From: UBA7662 sp943369355 | GTDB lineage: Bacteria; Bacteroidota; Bacteroidia; UBA7662 | Assembly: GCA_943369355.1 (NCBI GenBank) | Contig: CALRMX020000001.1 | Span: 124,001-188,000, forward strand | DNA length: 64,000 nucleotides | Reading direction: 5' to 3' | Part shown: positions 36,801 to 45,044 of the stretch, piece by piece | Numbering within the stretch: position 1 is the stretch's first letter | Layout of the letters: each line of letters begins with the position of its first letter | Notes under the pieces: model-generated | The model's input: only the letters and a program-made list of their open reading frames with translations | Told to the model about the DNA's origin: nothing | The model's database searches: none | Made by a program: the position numbers and the translations under genes

Positions 36801-38206
36801 TTAGATCGGCTGATGCGATCATATTTCTCGATAGCGCGCAGTTGGTCATTGAACCTCGAGCCAGAATTAGAAAATTGGTAAATGCGAACATACTCGCGGA
36901 TAGTTCAAACAGGACACATAAAGTTTATAAGGCGAACATTGAGCTAATTGGAAGGAGAGCTTATGAGGCAGACGGCTATTACGATTACGTTAATAGTACA
37001 GGAGTCAGACAATCCATTTACCTCAATTTAATCAAGCCAGATAGGCAAGGCATAACAACGGCATCTGGTAACATTTTTCCGGACAGCAATTTTGTATTGA
37101 ACCCTGGATTCGGCTTTTCTGGTTCAGTGACAATTAATGCCGATAAAAAAGAATTAAGTTGGCAGGGATTGGTGAAGTTAATCGAGCTTCCTGATACCAT
37201 ATTGAACGGGACATTTCGCTATTCTGGACTCTTTGATCCTTCTCTTGACTACATTAAGGTTCCAGAATTTAAGGACGAGTTGAATAGGCGATTGTATACT
37301 GGCGTATATCTTAACCTTTCAGGATCGAGAGTATATCCGGTAATTGGAGCATTCCGTTGGAGTATGGGTGATTCTATGATATTGGATGTTTCCGGGGTCG
37401 TACAATACCAGGCAGGTAAAAGAACCTACAAAATTGGAGCGGAAGAAAAGGTGCTGAAAGATTCTAAACTAGGTTCTATCATGATCGTTGACCTTGAGCA
37501 AGAATTGGTTCGTGCCGAGGGGCAGTTAAATCTTGGATTTAGAAAGGAAGATATTCGGTTGGTCGCGGCAGGCGAACTCACTCATCGGTACAACCAAGGA
37601 ACAACGGATGTTTTACTAGTGGCGATGGTTGATATGTTGCTTCCAGATCCGGCCCTAAAAATGATGAATAACTCACTATTGGATAACGCTTTCGGTGCAC
37701 CTGACGTAAATTTGGATCAGGAGTACGTATTGAATGCGTTTACACAGTTGATGAATGAAAAAGATGCAGAGAGAATTATTGCTGATATTCAAACGCAAGG
37801 GACAATTCCTGTAATTAGCAGTACCGATTTTACATTCATATTTTCGAATCTCGACTTAAGTTGGGATCCAGCGACTAAATCATTTAGATCAAGAGAAACA
37901 CTTGGTTTATCGCTTCTGAATGGCGAAACAGTCAATAAGCGATTGAATGGTATATTTGAAATTCAGTATTTACCGAACACGCGCATCTTGAACTTCTTGT
38001 TTGAACCTACAGAAGCTATATACTTTTTGTACACCTACCGAGCCGGTAGAGTTACACCTATTTCTAGTGTGATGGAGTTTAACGAGTTCATTAAAAAAGG
38101 TTTGGGCAAAAAGAAGAAAAAAGGAGTTGATAATAGACTTTCCTTGGGCATTACGCAAAATCGTGATAGACTTGTGGCACGACAAAAGAACACTACTGAA
38201 GAATGA
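33803..38206 (+). CDS. Very large secreted protein of unknown function (1467 residues)
   Basis: I do not recognise a family. The product has a clear signal peptide (MRISYIWYVLILVLPSTAFG), no other strong membrane helix and a very long body rich in beta strands with repeated short units such as FxGxLxY, IxGxxxx and LDxRGLHGYG. The region about 20-170 looks helical, the rest beta-rich. The end is basic (KKGLGKKKKKG). No T9SS tail is seen. The ATG at 33803 follows the prmA stop by one base and gives the signal peptide directly; the upstream in-frame ATG at 33761 would bury it. The stop overlaps plsY by four bases. Periplasmic or outer-membrane-facing envelope role is inferred from topology and neighbours. 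Confidence 0.85.
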   Translation: MRISYIWYVLILVLPSTAFGQQSGSFSNSYEQFIKELDEMLTASKRDEYIDLSKEFTKAWTSAYIDAQRDIIIRSMNEMRKRRLTVYPYYGNYLEVLTKLRKNETSSQYFYDWHLIYQKVLELNQRSIDLFQKSSAEFYEGYFVYVSPNIKWQVLPKSFKFEVENGQIQVNIPECDLKCFYFQDSVVIKRTSGVWNVVDQKWVGFSGLVDWQRASFPSDSVYAELNAYTVLFKNFGYQADSVRLYNKAVGRWMLGQLQDRCSANLSVELISYPRFTSYEGEIKLDQVFKNVTIRGKYALSGNRYLAIGTREKPAEVFIYRNDTTTVRAWSMQFAIRKTDIFSSNAEVNVVLNKDSIYHPGINMRFTTADRKLLLFLEPNSINKIPFSNSYHKLDTYCEALSWKIDEPYIDFKMQTGKSEAIAIFTSKDFFDKKEYLAVQGYATYNPVVRVYQYSRQIGAPSFKSDGFAAYMKLPVDAIRQLLIDMANQGFIYYDREEETVTTLKKLAHYYDAIAGRIDYDVVKLVSKSDKDNNARLNIATRELEVKGVSVVMLSDTHTVFAVPYEQKVTVAANRTLKFSGHVHSGTLDFYGDGFTFDYEKFRVNMQNVDSMRFQVMTGNVDARGIPVLAKIENALENITGILYLDDPRNKSSRVPLYRYPYFESKQESYVYFDKPSIQKGRYTRDKFYFKVDPFVLDSLDFMGATSRLSLNGTLVSGGIFPDIKEKLRFQDDLSLGFALLTSDAGIPIYKKGTYTKNITLDARGLHGYGQISYRNTLVSSNDFIFLPDTTTGQTENFSIQGGKFGGVSYASISGKEAGMLWAANADSMTFYKGLEPIVAYSDVTSFTGDLVYTPEGLFGNGFFQYGRDRIHSGKFVMEEKITSSERLRLELASNTDGLLAVQTEELKGTIDFPQRIGHFKSVDGFGRVLMPLHEYSARVNDLEWDMKNNFLLLGTKAELSKPQTVFRSENPAQEGLQFYGGYGQLDLNIFLLDVKGVPEVRSADAIIFLDSAQLVIEPRARIRKLVNANILADSSNRTHKVYKANIELIGRRAYEADGYYDYVNSTGVRQSIYLNLIKPDRQGITTASGNIFPDSNFVLNPGFGFSGSVTINADKKELSWQGLVKLIELPDTILNGTFRYSGLFDPSLDYIKVPEFKDELNRRLYTGVYLNLSGSRVYPVIGAFRWSMGDSMILDVSGVVQYQAGKRTYKIGAEEKVLKDSKLGSIMIVDLEQELVRAEGQLNLGFRKEDIRLVAAGELTHRYNQGTTDVLLVAMVDMLLPDPALKMMNNSLLDNAFGAPDVNLDQEYVLNAFTQLMNEKDAERIIADIQTQGTIPVISSTDFTFIFSNLDLSWDPATKSFRSRETLGLSLLNGETVNKRLNGIFEIQYLPNTRILNFLFEPTEAIYFLYTYRAGRVTPISSVMEFNEFIKKGLGKKKKKGVDNRLSLGITQNRDRLVARQKNTTEE

Positions 38207-38850
38207 TTCTAGCGAATGACGTCTTAATTCTTTACCTCGTGGCATACCTTCTCGGTTCTATACCTACAGCAGTATGGATAGGTAGAGTATTCTACGGAAT
38301 TGACGTAAGAGAACACGGTAGTAAAAATGCAGGTGCTACCAACACCTATCGTGTATTAGGGCCTAAAGCTGCAATTCCGGTATTATTTATCGATATTTTA
38401 AAAGGCTTTACAGCAACTTCTTTAATTCATTTGTACCCTGAACTAATACCAAATGAAACTAGCGCTTTTGTAATCGTTAAAGCGTTATGTGGGGCATTAG
38501 CGGTAGTCGGACATCTGTTCCCGGTTTTTGCTGGATTTAGAGGCGGCAAAGGAGTCGCTACACTTTTTGGAATGGTTATAGGGCTATTTCCACAGGCCGC
38601 TGGTTTGGCTTTGCTTAGTTTTATTTTGACCTATCTGATAAGCAATTACGTTTCTTTAGGTTCGATACTTGCTAGCCTAACTTTTTCATTGGCGGTACTT
38701 TTCGTATTTAGAGATGAACGGTCTGCAATGATTATCTTCAGTTTATTACAGTTCATCTTGATTTTGTTTACTCACCGTAAAAACATAGTCCGTTTAAAAA
38801 ATGGTGAAGAAAAGAAGATATATGTATTTTCAAAAAAGAGAAGTTTATGA
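38203..38850 (+). CDS. plsY: Glycerol-3-phosphate acyltransferase PlsY
   Basis: Transfers the acyl group of acyl-phosphate to glycerol-3-phosphate, the first step of membrane phospholipid synthesis. The 215-residue membrane protein has the PlsY motifs GSIPTAVWIGR, HGSKNAGATNTYRVLG, and FRGGKGVATLFG in its loops and about five to seven helices. Overlaps the previous gene by four bases (ATGA) and the next, clpS, by four. Needs PlsX elsewhere, which is not in this window. Confidence 0.95.
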   Translation: MILANDVLILYLVAYLLGSIPTAVWIGRVFYGIDVREHGSKNAGATNTYRVLGPKAAIPVLFIDILKGFTATSLIHLYPELIPNETSAFVIVKALCGALAVVGHLFPVFAGFRGGKGVATLFGMVIGLFPQAAGLALLSFILTYLISNYVSLGSILASLTFSLAVLFVFRDERSAMIIFSLLQFILILFTHRKNIVRLKNGEEKKIYVFSKKRSL

Positions 38851-39140
38851 CACACAAACCGATGTTTTCTTCTCTAGAAGAACCTTTAATAGAGTATAAA
38901 GCCGAAGTCAAGAAAAAGAGCAACAATGAAATTGTGTTGTTCAATGACGATGTTAACACCTTTGATCATGTGATAAATTGCTTAGTGGTTATATGTCAAC
39001 ATAGTCGAGAGCAAGCTGAGCAATGTGCATGGATAGTCCATTTGAAGGGAAAGTGTGTTGTGAAGGTTGGGAGTTTTAATGTGTTGTTGCCGATATGCGT
39101 ATCGTTGTTAGACAAAGGATTAAGCGCAGAAATAGCTTGA
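38847..39140 (+). CDS. clpS: ATP-dependent Clp protease adaptor ClpS
   Basis: N-recognin adaptor that delivers N-degron proteins to the Clp unfoldase. The 97-residue product has the diagnostic VLFNDDVNTFDHVINCL motif, and the region HSREQAEQCAWIVHLKGKCVVKVG with conserved His and Cys at the N-degron pocket. It overlaps plsY by four bases, an unusual partner for clpS, and lies one base before the M48 protease gene. The only Clp ATPase in this window is ClpC at 28407-30947, the probable client machine. Confidence 0.92.
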   Translation: MTHKPMFSSLEEPLIEYKAEVKKKSNNEIVLFNDDVNTFDHVINCLVVICQHSREQAEQCAWIVHLKGKCVVKVGSFNVLLPICVSLLDKGLSAEIA

Positions 39141-39141
39141 A

Positions 39142-39957
39142 ATGAAAAAATACATACTCTTTTTTATTCTACTTACTGTAGCTGTATCAGCTTGGAAAGC
39201 ATGTAATCGGGTCCCGATTACTGGTAGAAAACAAGTGAATTTGGTTAAAGACAGTGAGATTAATTCACTTAGTGAATCGGAATACAAGAAATTCTTGAGT
39301 GAAAATAAAGTTATCCGTTTTGGAAGAGATGCTGAGCGAATCAAACTTATAGGTCAAAAAATAGCAGATGCGGTTACGCTGTATTACAAAAAAAATAACC
39401 TAGAATCTGAATTGTCGAACTTCAGTTGGGAGTTCAATTTGGTAGACGATAATACGGTAAATGCTTGGTGTATGCCAGGTGGAAAAGTGGTATTTTACAC
39501 AGGGATACTACCGATTTGTGAGGATGACAATGGAATTGCTGTAGTTATGGGGCACGAGGTCGCCCATGCAGTGGCAAAACACGGTAATGAAAGAATGAGT
39601 CAAGGTCTTTTAGCACAATTTGGAGGTGCTGCCCTCAGTGTAGCATTAACCGGCCAAAATCAGGCGACTCAGGAGTTATTTATGACAGCTTATGGAGTAG
39701 GAGCTAATGTAGGCTTGCTTTTACCTTTTTCGAGAAAGCATGAATCTGAAGCCGATAAATTGGGATTAGTATTTATGACTATGGCTGGATTTAATCCAGA
39801 AAAGGCTCCAGAGTTTTGGACAAGAATGGCCGGTGGTAAAGGAGGAAACGCTCCTCCTGAATTTTTGAGTACGCACCCAAGCAATGAAACTCGAATAAAG
39901 GATTTGACCGGATATATTCCGGTTGCTCGACAGCTCTCAGATCAATACCGTAATTAA
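39142..39957 (+). CDS. M48-family zinc metallopeptidase
   Basis: A 271-residue periplasmic-side zinc protease. The active site HEVAH is at residues 138-142, with the third ligand Glu in KHESEADKLGL. The start MKKYILFFILLTVAVSAWKAC has a hydrophobic signal; the Cys at about residue 21 could be lipidated though the lipobox (WKAC) is poor. Related to BepA/LoiP-like proteins that act in envelope quality control; which protein it cuts here is unknown. Last gene of the long operon; its TAA overlaps the opposing LOG stop in a shared TTAA. Confidence 0.9.
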   Translation: MKKYILFFILLTVAVSAWKACNRVPITGRKQVNLVKDSEINSLSESEYKKFLSENKVIRFGRDAERIKLIGQKIADAVTLYYKKNNLESELSNFSWEFNLVDDNTVNAWCMPGGKVVFYTGILPICEDDNGIAVVMGHEVAHAVAKHGNERMSQGLLAQFGGAALSVALTGQNQATQELFMTAYGVGANVGLLLPFSRKHESEADKLGLVFMTMAGFNPEKAPEFWTRMAGGKGGNAPPEFLSTHPSNETRIKDLTGYIPVARQLSDQYRN

Positions 39958-40535
39958 AGGACTTTTGCCTTCTGTATGGCATTCTCCCAAACTGGAGCCA
40001 TATTAATAGCCGGTAAAATTTCTTCGGGAGTGGTAACTACTGACCATAAATTTCTGTGTTCATTAGTCATAAATTCATCCTCAATGCACCGTTCGAATTG
40101 CTCAATTAATGGGTCGTAAAAACCATTTAGATTTAAAATCACGATTGGATTAACAAACAAGCCAAGTCTTTTCCAAGTTATGGCTTCCAGCAGCTCTTCA
40201 AGAGTTCCACTACCACCTGGTAAAGCTACTATGGCATCTGTTCCAATCAGGAACTTCTTTTTTCGTTCGTGCATGTCGGCCACAAATTCGATTTCTTTAA
40301 GTTCTTTGTGAGCCCATTCTACTTGCCGCATAAAATCTGGCATGATACCGTAAATCTTACCAGATCGCTTAAGTACTGTATCAGCTAAACAGCCCATGAG
40401 TCCAGTACTTCCGCCTCCGAAAACTATTTTTATGTCATTATCAACACAAGTATTTGCAAATTTTTCTGCGGCCTCAAGATAAACCCTCGGAGTTTTAGCC
40501 GATGAGGCGCAGTACACGCAGACCTGCTTTATCAT
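39954..40535 (-). CDS. LOG-family (TIGR00730) nucleotide phosphoribohydrolase
   Basis: A 193-residue Rossmann-fold protein of the LOG family, with FGGGSTGLMG and the signature PGGSGTLEELLEAITW. Members release the base from nucleoside 5'-monophosphates, known best from cytokinin activation in plants; bacterial roles are less clear. The ATG at 40535 is chosen; an in-frame TTG at 40541 is unlikely. It follows the E1 gene after six bases and is probably co-transcribed. Old annotations as lysine decarboxylase are not supported. Confidence 0.9.
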   Translation of the reverse strand: MIKQVCVYCASSAKTPRVYLEAAEKFANTCVDNDIKIVFGGGSTGLMGCLADTVLKRSGKIYGIMPDFMRQVEWAHKELKEIEFVADMHERKKKFLIGTDAIVALPGGSGTLEELLEAITWKRLGLFVNPIVILNLNGFYDPLIEQFERCIEDEFMTNEHRNLWSVVTTPEEILPAINMAPVWENAIQKAKVL

Positions 40536-40541
40536 AATCAA

Positions 40542-42971
40542 TTAATCAAGATATTTCGGGTAAAGCCCGGGCTCCGCATCTTGCATGATGGCATAAACTT
40601 TTTCAAAAACATCATCAACACTAGGCTTACTGAAATAGTCGCCGTCTGATCCGTATGCAGGTCTATGGTTTTTGGCCGTTAAAGTGGCTGCGGGACTATC
40701 GAGATGGTAGTAGCCATTTTGTTCTTCAAGCACTTTTTGCATCATATAGGCAGTAGCACCGCCGGGAACATCTTCATCTAAGAATAAGATTCTGTTCGTT
40801 TTTTTCAATGACTTGACGATATCGTGGTCGAGATCGAATGGCAATAATGACTGAACGTCTATAATTTCAACATCAATATCTACTTCCTTTAGTTGTTCTG
40901 CAGCTTCCAACGCAATTCTACAACAAGAACCGTAAGTAACTAAAGTTAAATCCATTCCCGATCGCAAAACCTCGACCTTTCCGAGGGGGACTGTAAAATT
41001 CGCGTAATTATCAGGCAATCTCTCTTTCAAACGGTAACCGTTTAAGCATTCGATGACTAAGGCGGGTTCATCACTTTGTATAAGCAAGTTATACATCCCA
41101 GCAGCTTGAACCATATTGCGTGGAACAAGAACATGCATACCCCTAACAGCATGTAGAATCATCCCGATAGGTGAGCCTGAATGCCAAATTCCTTCCAAAC
41201 GATGGCCCCTAGTACGAATAATCAAAGGTGCTTTTTGACCACCTTTGGTTCGATATTGCAGTGTAGCAATATCATCGCTCATTATTTGCAAGGCATACAA
41301 CAGATAATCGAGGTATTGAATTTCAACCATCGGTTTTAAGCCTCGCATCGATGCTCCCAGACCTTGTCCAACGATAGTCATTTCACGGATGCCAGTATCG
41401 GATACCCTGAGTTCGCCATACTTTGCTTGCAGGCCAGAAAATCCTTGATTGACGTCGCCAATTTTCCCTACGTCTTCACCTATCGCAAAGAACCGAGGTT
41501 CTTTTTCCAGTAAAGAATCAAAGACTTTGTTTAATATCTCGAAGCCGTTCATTTGAGGACTATTTTCTGAATAAACGGCATTAGCAGCATTGATATTAAA
41601 GGCTCTAGTTTCAGAAGAGCTATGTAAATAGCTGGAGTATTTATCCTTGTTTGCCTCATCAATTTTGGATTTCCAATTTTTTAGTGCTACCAAAGAATCT
41701 GATTGTACGCCTCTTACTAATCTTAAAACTTTTCGTACAGAGCTCATAATGTCTTTACGAATGGCTTCTTTTGTGCTGCTTAAATTATTTGCAATACGCT
41801 CAATCTCTACTTTCAAGGGCTCGCCGACTTCGGTGCTGAGTTGATTCAATAAATTAAGAGCAGTTAATTTTTCTTCTTCTATTTCTTTTCTGAAAGCATC
41901 CCATGCACTTTTTTGCTCCTGTTTCACAAAATCGATAGCTGTAGATTCAAGTGAATCGAGTTGTTCAGAGGTAGCGATACCATTGGCCAATATCCATTCT
42001 CGCATCTTTTTTAAGCAATCGTGCTCTGCTTCCCATTTCAGTCGATCTTCAGATTTATAACGTTCGTGAGAACCCGAAGTAGAATGTCCTTGGGGTTGCG
42101 TGATTTCGGTAATGTGAAAAATAACGGGCATATGCGTTTCCCGAACTTCTTCAATTGCTGTCATGTACATCTCACACAAAGCGGGATAATCCCAACCTTT
42201 GCAGTTATATATCCTGTATCCGAGGCCATGTTCATTGGTCTCGAATCCTTTTAAAATTTCCGAGAGATTTTCTTTGGTTGTCTGGTATTTTGCCGGTACT
42301 GAAATGCCATACTGGTCATCCCAAATATTCACGGCCAAAGGTACTTGTAATACTCCAGCTGCATTTATGGTCTCCCAGAAGTGCCCTTCGGAGGTAGAAG
42401 CGTTGCCAATAGTTACAAAAGAAACCTCATCTCCATTCTTGCTGAAATTTTCAAAACTCTTTAAGTCTGGGTTCTGGCGATAAAGTTTAGACGCGTATGC
42501 TATTCCTAGTGCCCTACCCATTTGACCGGCAGTAGGCGAGATATCGGAAGTGCTATGTGGTTCCGACGTTAAATCTTTAAAGTTACCGGCATCATCGAGC
42601 ATTCGCGTTGCAAAGTGGCCATTCATTAATCTTCCAGCAGATGCTGGTTCTGCCTTCACATTGACATGGGCGTAAAGCTGAGCAAAAAATTCCCGAATGT
42701 TTGACATGCCCGTCGCGAACATAAAAGTTTGGTCGCGGTAGTAGCCCGAACGAATGTCGCCATTTCGAAAAGCCTTGGCCATGGCCAATTGGGCTACTTC
42801 TTTACCGTCGCCAAATATGCCAAACTTGGCTTTGCCGGTAAGCACTTCCTTTCTGCCTAGAAGACTGGCTTGTCGACTTTCAAATGCAATTTTGTAATCC
42901 TGAAGAACTTCGGTTTTAAAATCTTCAAATGTTAATTGCGGAGTAGGAGCGGAAGCCAACTTTTTCGACAT
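40542..42971 (-). CDS. 2-oxoacid dehydrogenase E1, fused alpha and beta subunits
   Basis: A thiamine-diphosphate-dependent E1 of a 2-oxoisovalerate (branched-chain) or related 2-oxoacid dehydrogenase complex. In 809 residues, the alpha part (about 1-390) has YYRDQTFMFATGMS, EPHSTSDISPTAGQMG and the TPP-binding stretch VTIGNASTSEGHFWE...NIWDDQYGIS. The beta part (about 470-800) has FAIGEDVGKIGDVNQGFSGL, DTGIREMTIVGQ, VPRNMVQA, and the C-terminal VLFLDEDVPGG-type sequence. Fused E1 is common in Bacteroidota. E2, E3 and E1 substrate are not shown by this window. Confidence 0.9.
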   Translation of the reverse strand: MSKKLASAPTPQLTFEDFKTEVLQDYKIAFESRQASLLGRKEVLTGKAKFGIFGDGKEVAQLAMAKAFRNGDIRSGYYRDQTFMFATGMSNIREFFAQLYAHVNVKAEPASAGRLMNGHFATRMLDDAGNFKDLTSEPHSTSDISPTAGQMGRALGIAYASKLYRQNPDLKSFENFSKNGDEVSFVTIGNASTSEGHFWETINAAGVLQVPLAVNIWDDQYGISVPAKYQTTKENLSEILKGFETNEHGLGYRIYNCKGWDYPALCEMYMTAIEEVRETHMPVIFHITEITQPQGHSTSGSHERYKSEDRLKWEAEHDCLKKMREWILANGIATSEQLDSLESTAIDFVKQEQKSAWDAFRKEIEEEKLTALNLLNQLSTEVGEPLKVEIERIANNLSSTKEAIRKDIMSSVRKVLRLVRGVQSDSLVALKNWKSKIDEANKDKYSSYLHSSSETRAFNINAANAVYSENSPQMNGFEILNKVFDSLLEKEPRFFAIGEDVGKIGDVNQGFSGLQAKYGELRVSDTGIREMTIVGQGLGASMRGLKPMVEIQYLDYLLYALQIMSDDIATLQYRTKGGQKAPLIIRTRGHRLEGIWHSGSPIGMILHAVRGMHVLVPRNMVQAAGMYNLLIQSDEPALVIECLNGYRLKERLPDNYANFTVPLGKVEVLRSGMDLTLVTYGSCCRIALEAAEQLKEVDIDVEIIDVQSLLPFDLDHDIVKSLKKTNRILFLDEDVPGGATAYMMQKVLEEQNGYYHLDSPAATLTAKNHRPAYGSDGDYFSKPSVDDVFEKVYAIMQDAEPGLYPKYLD

Positions 42972-43098
42972 GTTAAATCTGTAAAGGTGAACAGCAAAGA
43001 TAACTAAATCAACACATCCTTATTGGAGATGGCATACAAGTTGTCAGACATCTCAAAGTTCTTGATGGAATTTTAATGTAATAAGCCTTGAACTTTGT

Positions 43099-43106
43099 TA
43101 ATTTTG
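43099..43106 (+). promoter_or_regulatory. -7 promoter box before the DUF1573 gene
   Basis: TAATTTTG matching TAnnTTTG, 33 bases before the ATG at 43139 in the divergent gap with the E1 gene. No TTG at the ideal -33 spacing. Confidence 0.45.
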
Positions 43107-43138
43107 ATACAGTTAAACGATAAACAACTTTAATCGAC

Positions 43139-43585
43139 ATGAAAAAACTTCTTGCAATTGCCGCTTTACTCGTAGTAGGTCATTCTGTAATGGCTCAAGA
43201 AAAAGCTGAGGATAAAAACAAGCCCGATTTCAAATTCGTAAAAGAGACTCACGATTTCGGAAACATTAAAGAAGGTGAATTAGCGACATATGAATTTGTC
43301 TTCACTAATGTGGGAAAGGAGCCTCTTATCATTACCAATGTGGCTGCAAGCTGTGGATGTACCACGCCTACTTGGACACGTGAGCCAATCAAACCAGGTG
43401 AGCAAGGAAAAATCAAGGCTGTTTACAACTCTGCCAATCGTCCTGGACCATTTACAAAGTCAATTACAATTTCTTCAAATGCCAAAACACCTACCAAGGT
43501 GGTAAACATTAAGGGTGTTGTTGACCGTGTTCAAAGTGGAATTCCCGAGAACAAGCCAGCAACAAGTCCGGTAGAGAAACCATAA
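43139..43585 (+). CDS. Secreted DUF1573-domain protein
   Basis: A 148-residue exported protein: signal peptide 1-19 ending VMAQ, a short charged linker, then a single ASH/Ig-like DUF1573 domain (about 27-130) with the hallmarks ETHDFGNIKEGE, YEFVFTNVGKEPLIITNV and SCGCTTP (conserved CGC). The tail is Pro/Lys-rich. Function of the family is not established; small single-domain forms are widespread in Bacteroidota. A hairpin that also contains a promoter box follows the stop. Confidence 0.9.
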   Translation: MKKLLAIAALLVVGHSVMAQEKAEDKNKPDFKFVKETHDFGNIKEGELATYEFVFTNVGKEPLIITNVAASCGCTTPTWTREPIKPGEQGKIKAVYNSANRPGPFTKSITISSNAKTPTKVVNIKGVVDRVQSGIPENKPATSPVEKP

Positions 43586-43607
43586 TTCTACGTTCTAAAC
43601 TTCAATG

Positions 43608-43636
43608 ACCCCGTGTATCTTTGCACGGGGTTTTTT
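43608..43636 (+). promoter_or_regulatory. Terminator-like hairpin whose loop is a -7 promoter box
   Basis: Perfect 8-bp stem ACCCCGTG/CACGGGGT with an 8-base loop TATCTTTG (43616-43623), then a T run to 43636. It looks like a rho-independent terminator for the DUF1573 gene, while the loop is a full TAnnTTTG -7 box 24 bases before the aminotransferase ATG. No clear TTG at the -33 position is seen. Confidence 0.6.
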
Positions 43637-43646
43637 ATTTCAACTT

Positions 43647-44849
43647 ATGCCAAAGATTTCATCGCGCGGCACAAATATGCCGGCATCTCCAATCCGAAAA
43701 CTAGTTCCTTACGCTGAAGAAGCGGCATCAAGAGGGGTAATGATTTATCACTTGAATATTGGTCAACCCGATATTGAAACTGCTCCCAATTTTTTGAACG
43801 CAGTACATGACTTCCAGGGTAAAGTTCTTGAATATTCACATTCGGCAGGACTTGAAAGCTATCGTCGCAAGTACGCAGAGAAAATGCGGAATCGGGGCAT
43901 AGAAATTACTCATCAGGACATTATCATTAGTACAGGCGGATCTGAGGCAATTGTCTTTGCCATGATGAGTTGCTTAGACGCTGGTGATGAAGTAATTATT
44001 CCTGAACCATTTTATGCAAACTACAATGGTTTTGCGCAAATGGCCGGCGTAAAAGTAGTCCCAATAACCACCCGTATAGAGGACGGATTCGCTTTACCCG
44101 CAGCAGAAGCATTTGAAGCTCTAATTGGTCCAAAAACTAAAGGCATTGTAATTTGCAACCCCAACAACCCTACGGGAACACTTTATACTGACCAAGAGTT
44201 AGCCTCTTTACGCGAAATAGTGTTGAAACACGATCTCTATTTGTTTGCTGATGAAGTTTACCGGGAATTTGTTTACGGAAATAACCAACATAAGTCTATA
44301 CTTTCCTTAAACGGACTTGAAAAGAATGCAATAGTAGTAGAGTCAGTTTCGAAGATATATAGTGCTTGTGGAGCCCGTATTGGAGCATTAATAACGCGAA
44401 ACGCCGATGTGATTAACTCAGCAATGAAATTTGCACAAGCGAGATTGAGTCCCCCTACCATAGAACAAATAGGGGCGATGGCTGCACTAGATACTCCTCG
44501 ATCTTATTTTGAAAAGGTTGCGGCAGAATATATTGAAAGACGCGACTTGGTTGTTTCGGAATTGAGAGCTATGGATGGAGTAATTTGTCCTAACCCCGGA
44601 GGGGCATTCTATTGCGTTGTAAAATTACCTATTGATGATTCCGATAAGTTTTGTCAATGGATGTTAGAGTCTTTTGAATATGAGAAACAAACCGTTATGA
44701 TGGCACCAGCAACTGGCTTTTATGCTACATCGGGTTTGGGAAAACAAGAGGTTCGAATTGCCTATGTACTGAAACAAGAATACTTGAAAAAGGCAATGGA
44801 ATGTTTGAGGATAGCTTTGGATAAGTACCCTGGAAGAACCTTGGCGTAA
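43647..44849 (+). CDS. Class I/II PLP-dependent aminotransferase (aspartate aminotransferase-like)
   Basis: A 400-residue PLP enzyme: N-terminal RGTNMPASPIRKLVPYA, GQPDIETAP, the aromatic/Gly region STGGSEAIVFAM, cofactor-binding NPNNPTG and DEVYREFVY, and the PLP Lys in SVSKIYSACGARIGALI. Closest to the AspC/AlaA-like Bacteroidota group; the amino donor is not certain. The ATG at 43647 gives the family N-terminus MPKISSRG; the in-frame ATG at 43605 lies before the hairpin and is unlikely. An ATG at 43677 is a possible alternative start. Confidence 0.9.
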   Translation: MPKISSRGTNMPASPIRKLVPYAEEAASRGVMIYHLNIGQPDIETAPNFLNAVHDFQGKVLEYSHSAGLESYRRKYAEKMRNRGIEITHQDIIISTGGSEAIVFAMMSCLDAGDEVIIPEPFYANYNGFAQMAGVKVVPITTRIEDGFALPAAEAFEALIGPKTKGIVICNPNNPTGTLYTDQELASLREIVLKHDLYLFADEVYREFVYGNNQHKSILSLNGLEKNAIVVESVSKIYSACGARIGALITRNADVINSAMKFAQARLSPPTIEQIGAMAALDTPRSYFEKVAAEYIERRDLVVSELRAMDGVICPNPGGAFYCVVKLPIDDSDKFCQWMLESFEYEKQTVMMAPATGFYATSGLGKQEVRIAYVLKQEYLKKAMECLRIALDKYPGRTLA

Positions 44850-45044
44850 TAGTTTTCCTGTTTTATGTACGTTTTTTTGGTTTCAGCAATGATTCCAGGC
44901 ACCTATTTTTTTTGAAAAGCGAATTGACCACTGTAGTTCGCTCGTGATAGCGTCAATCCCTTCTAGATAATGAGCTATATCAAATTAGCGCATTATTTTT
45001 GGATATGTTTGTCGATTATACTAATCTCGATAAAAATTACAGTA

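Noticed and set aside
43605..43646. Upstream ATG at 43605 as the aminotransferase start
   Set aside because: It lies before the promoter/terminator hairpin and adds residues that match no family member; the ATG at 43647 fits.
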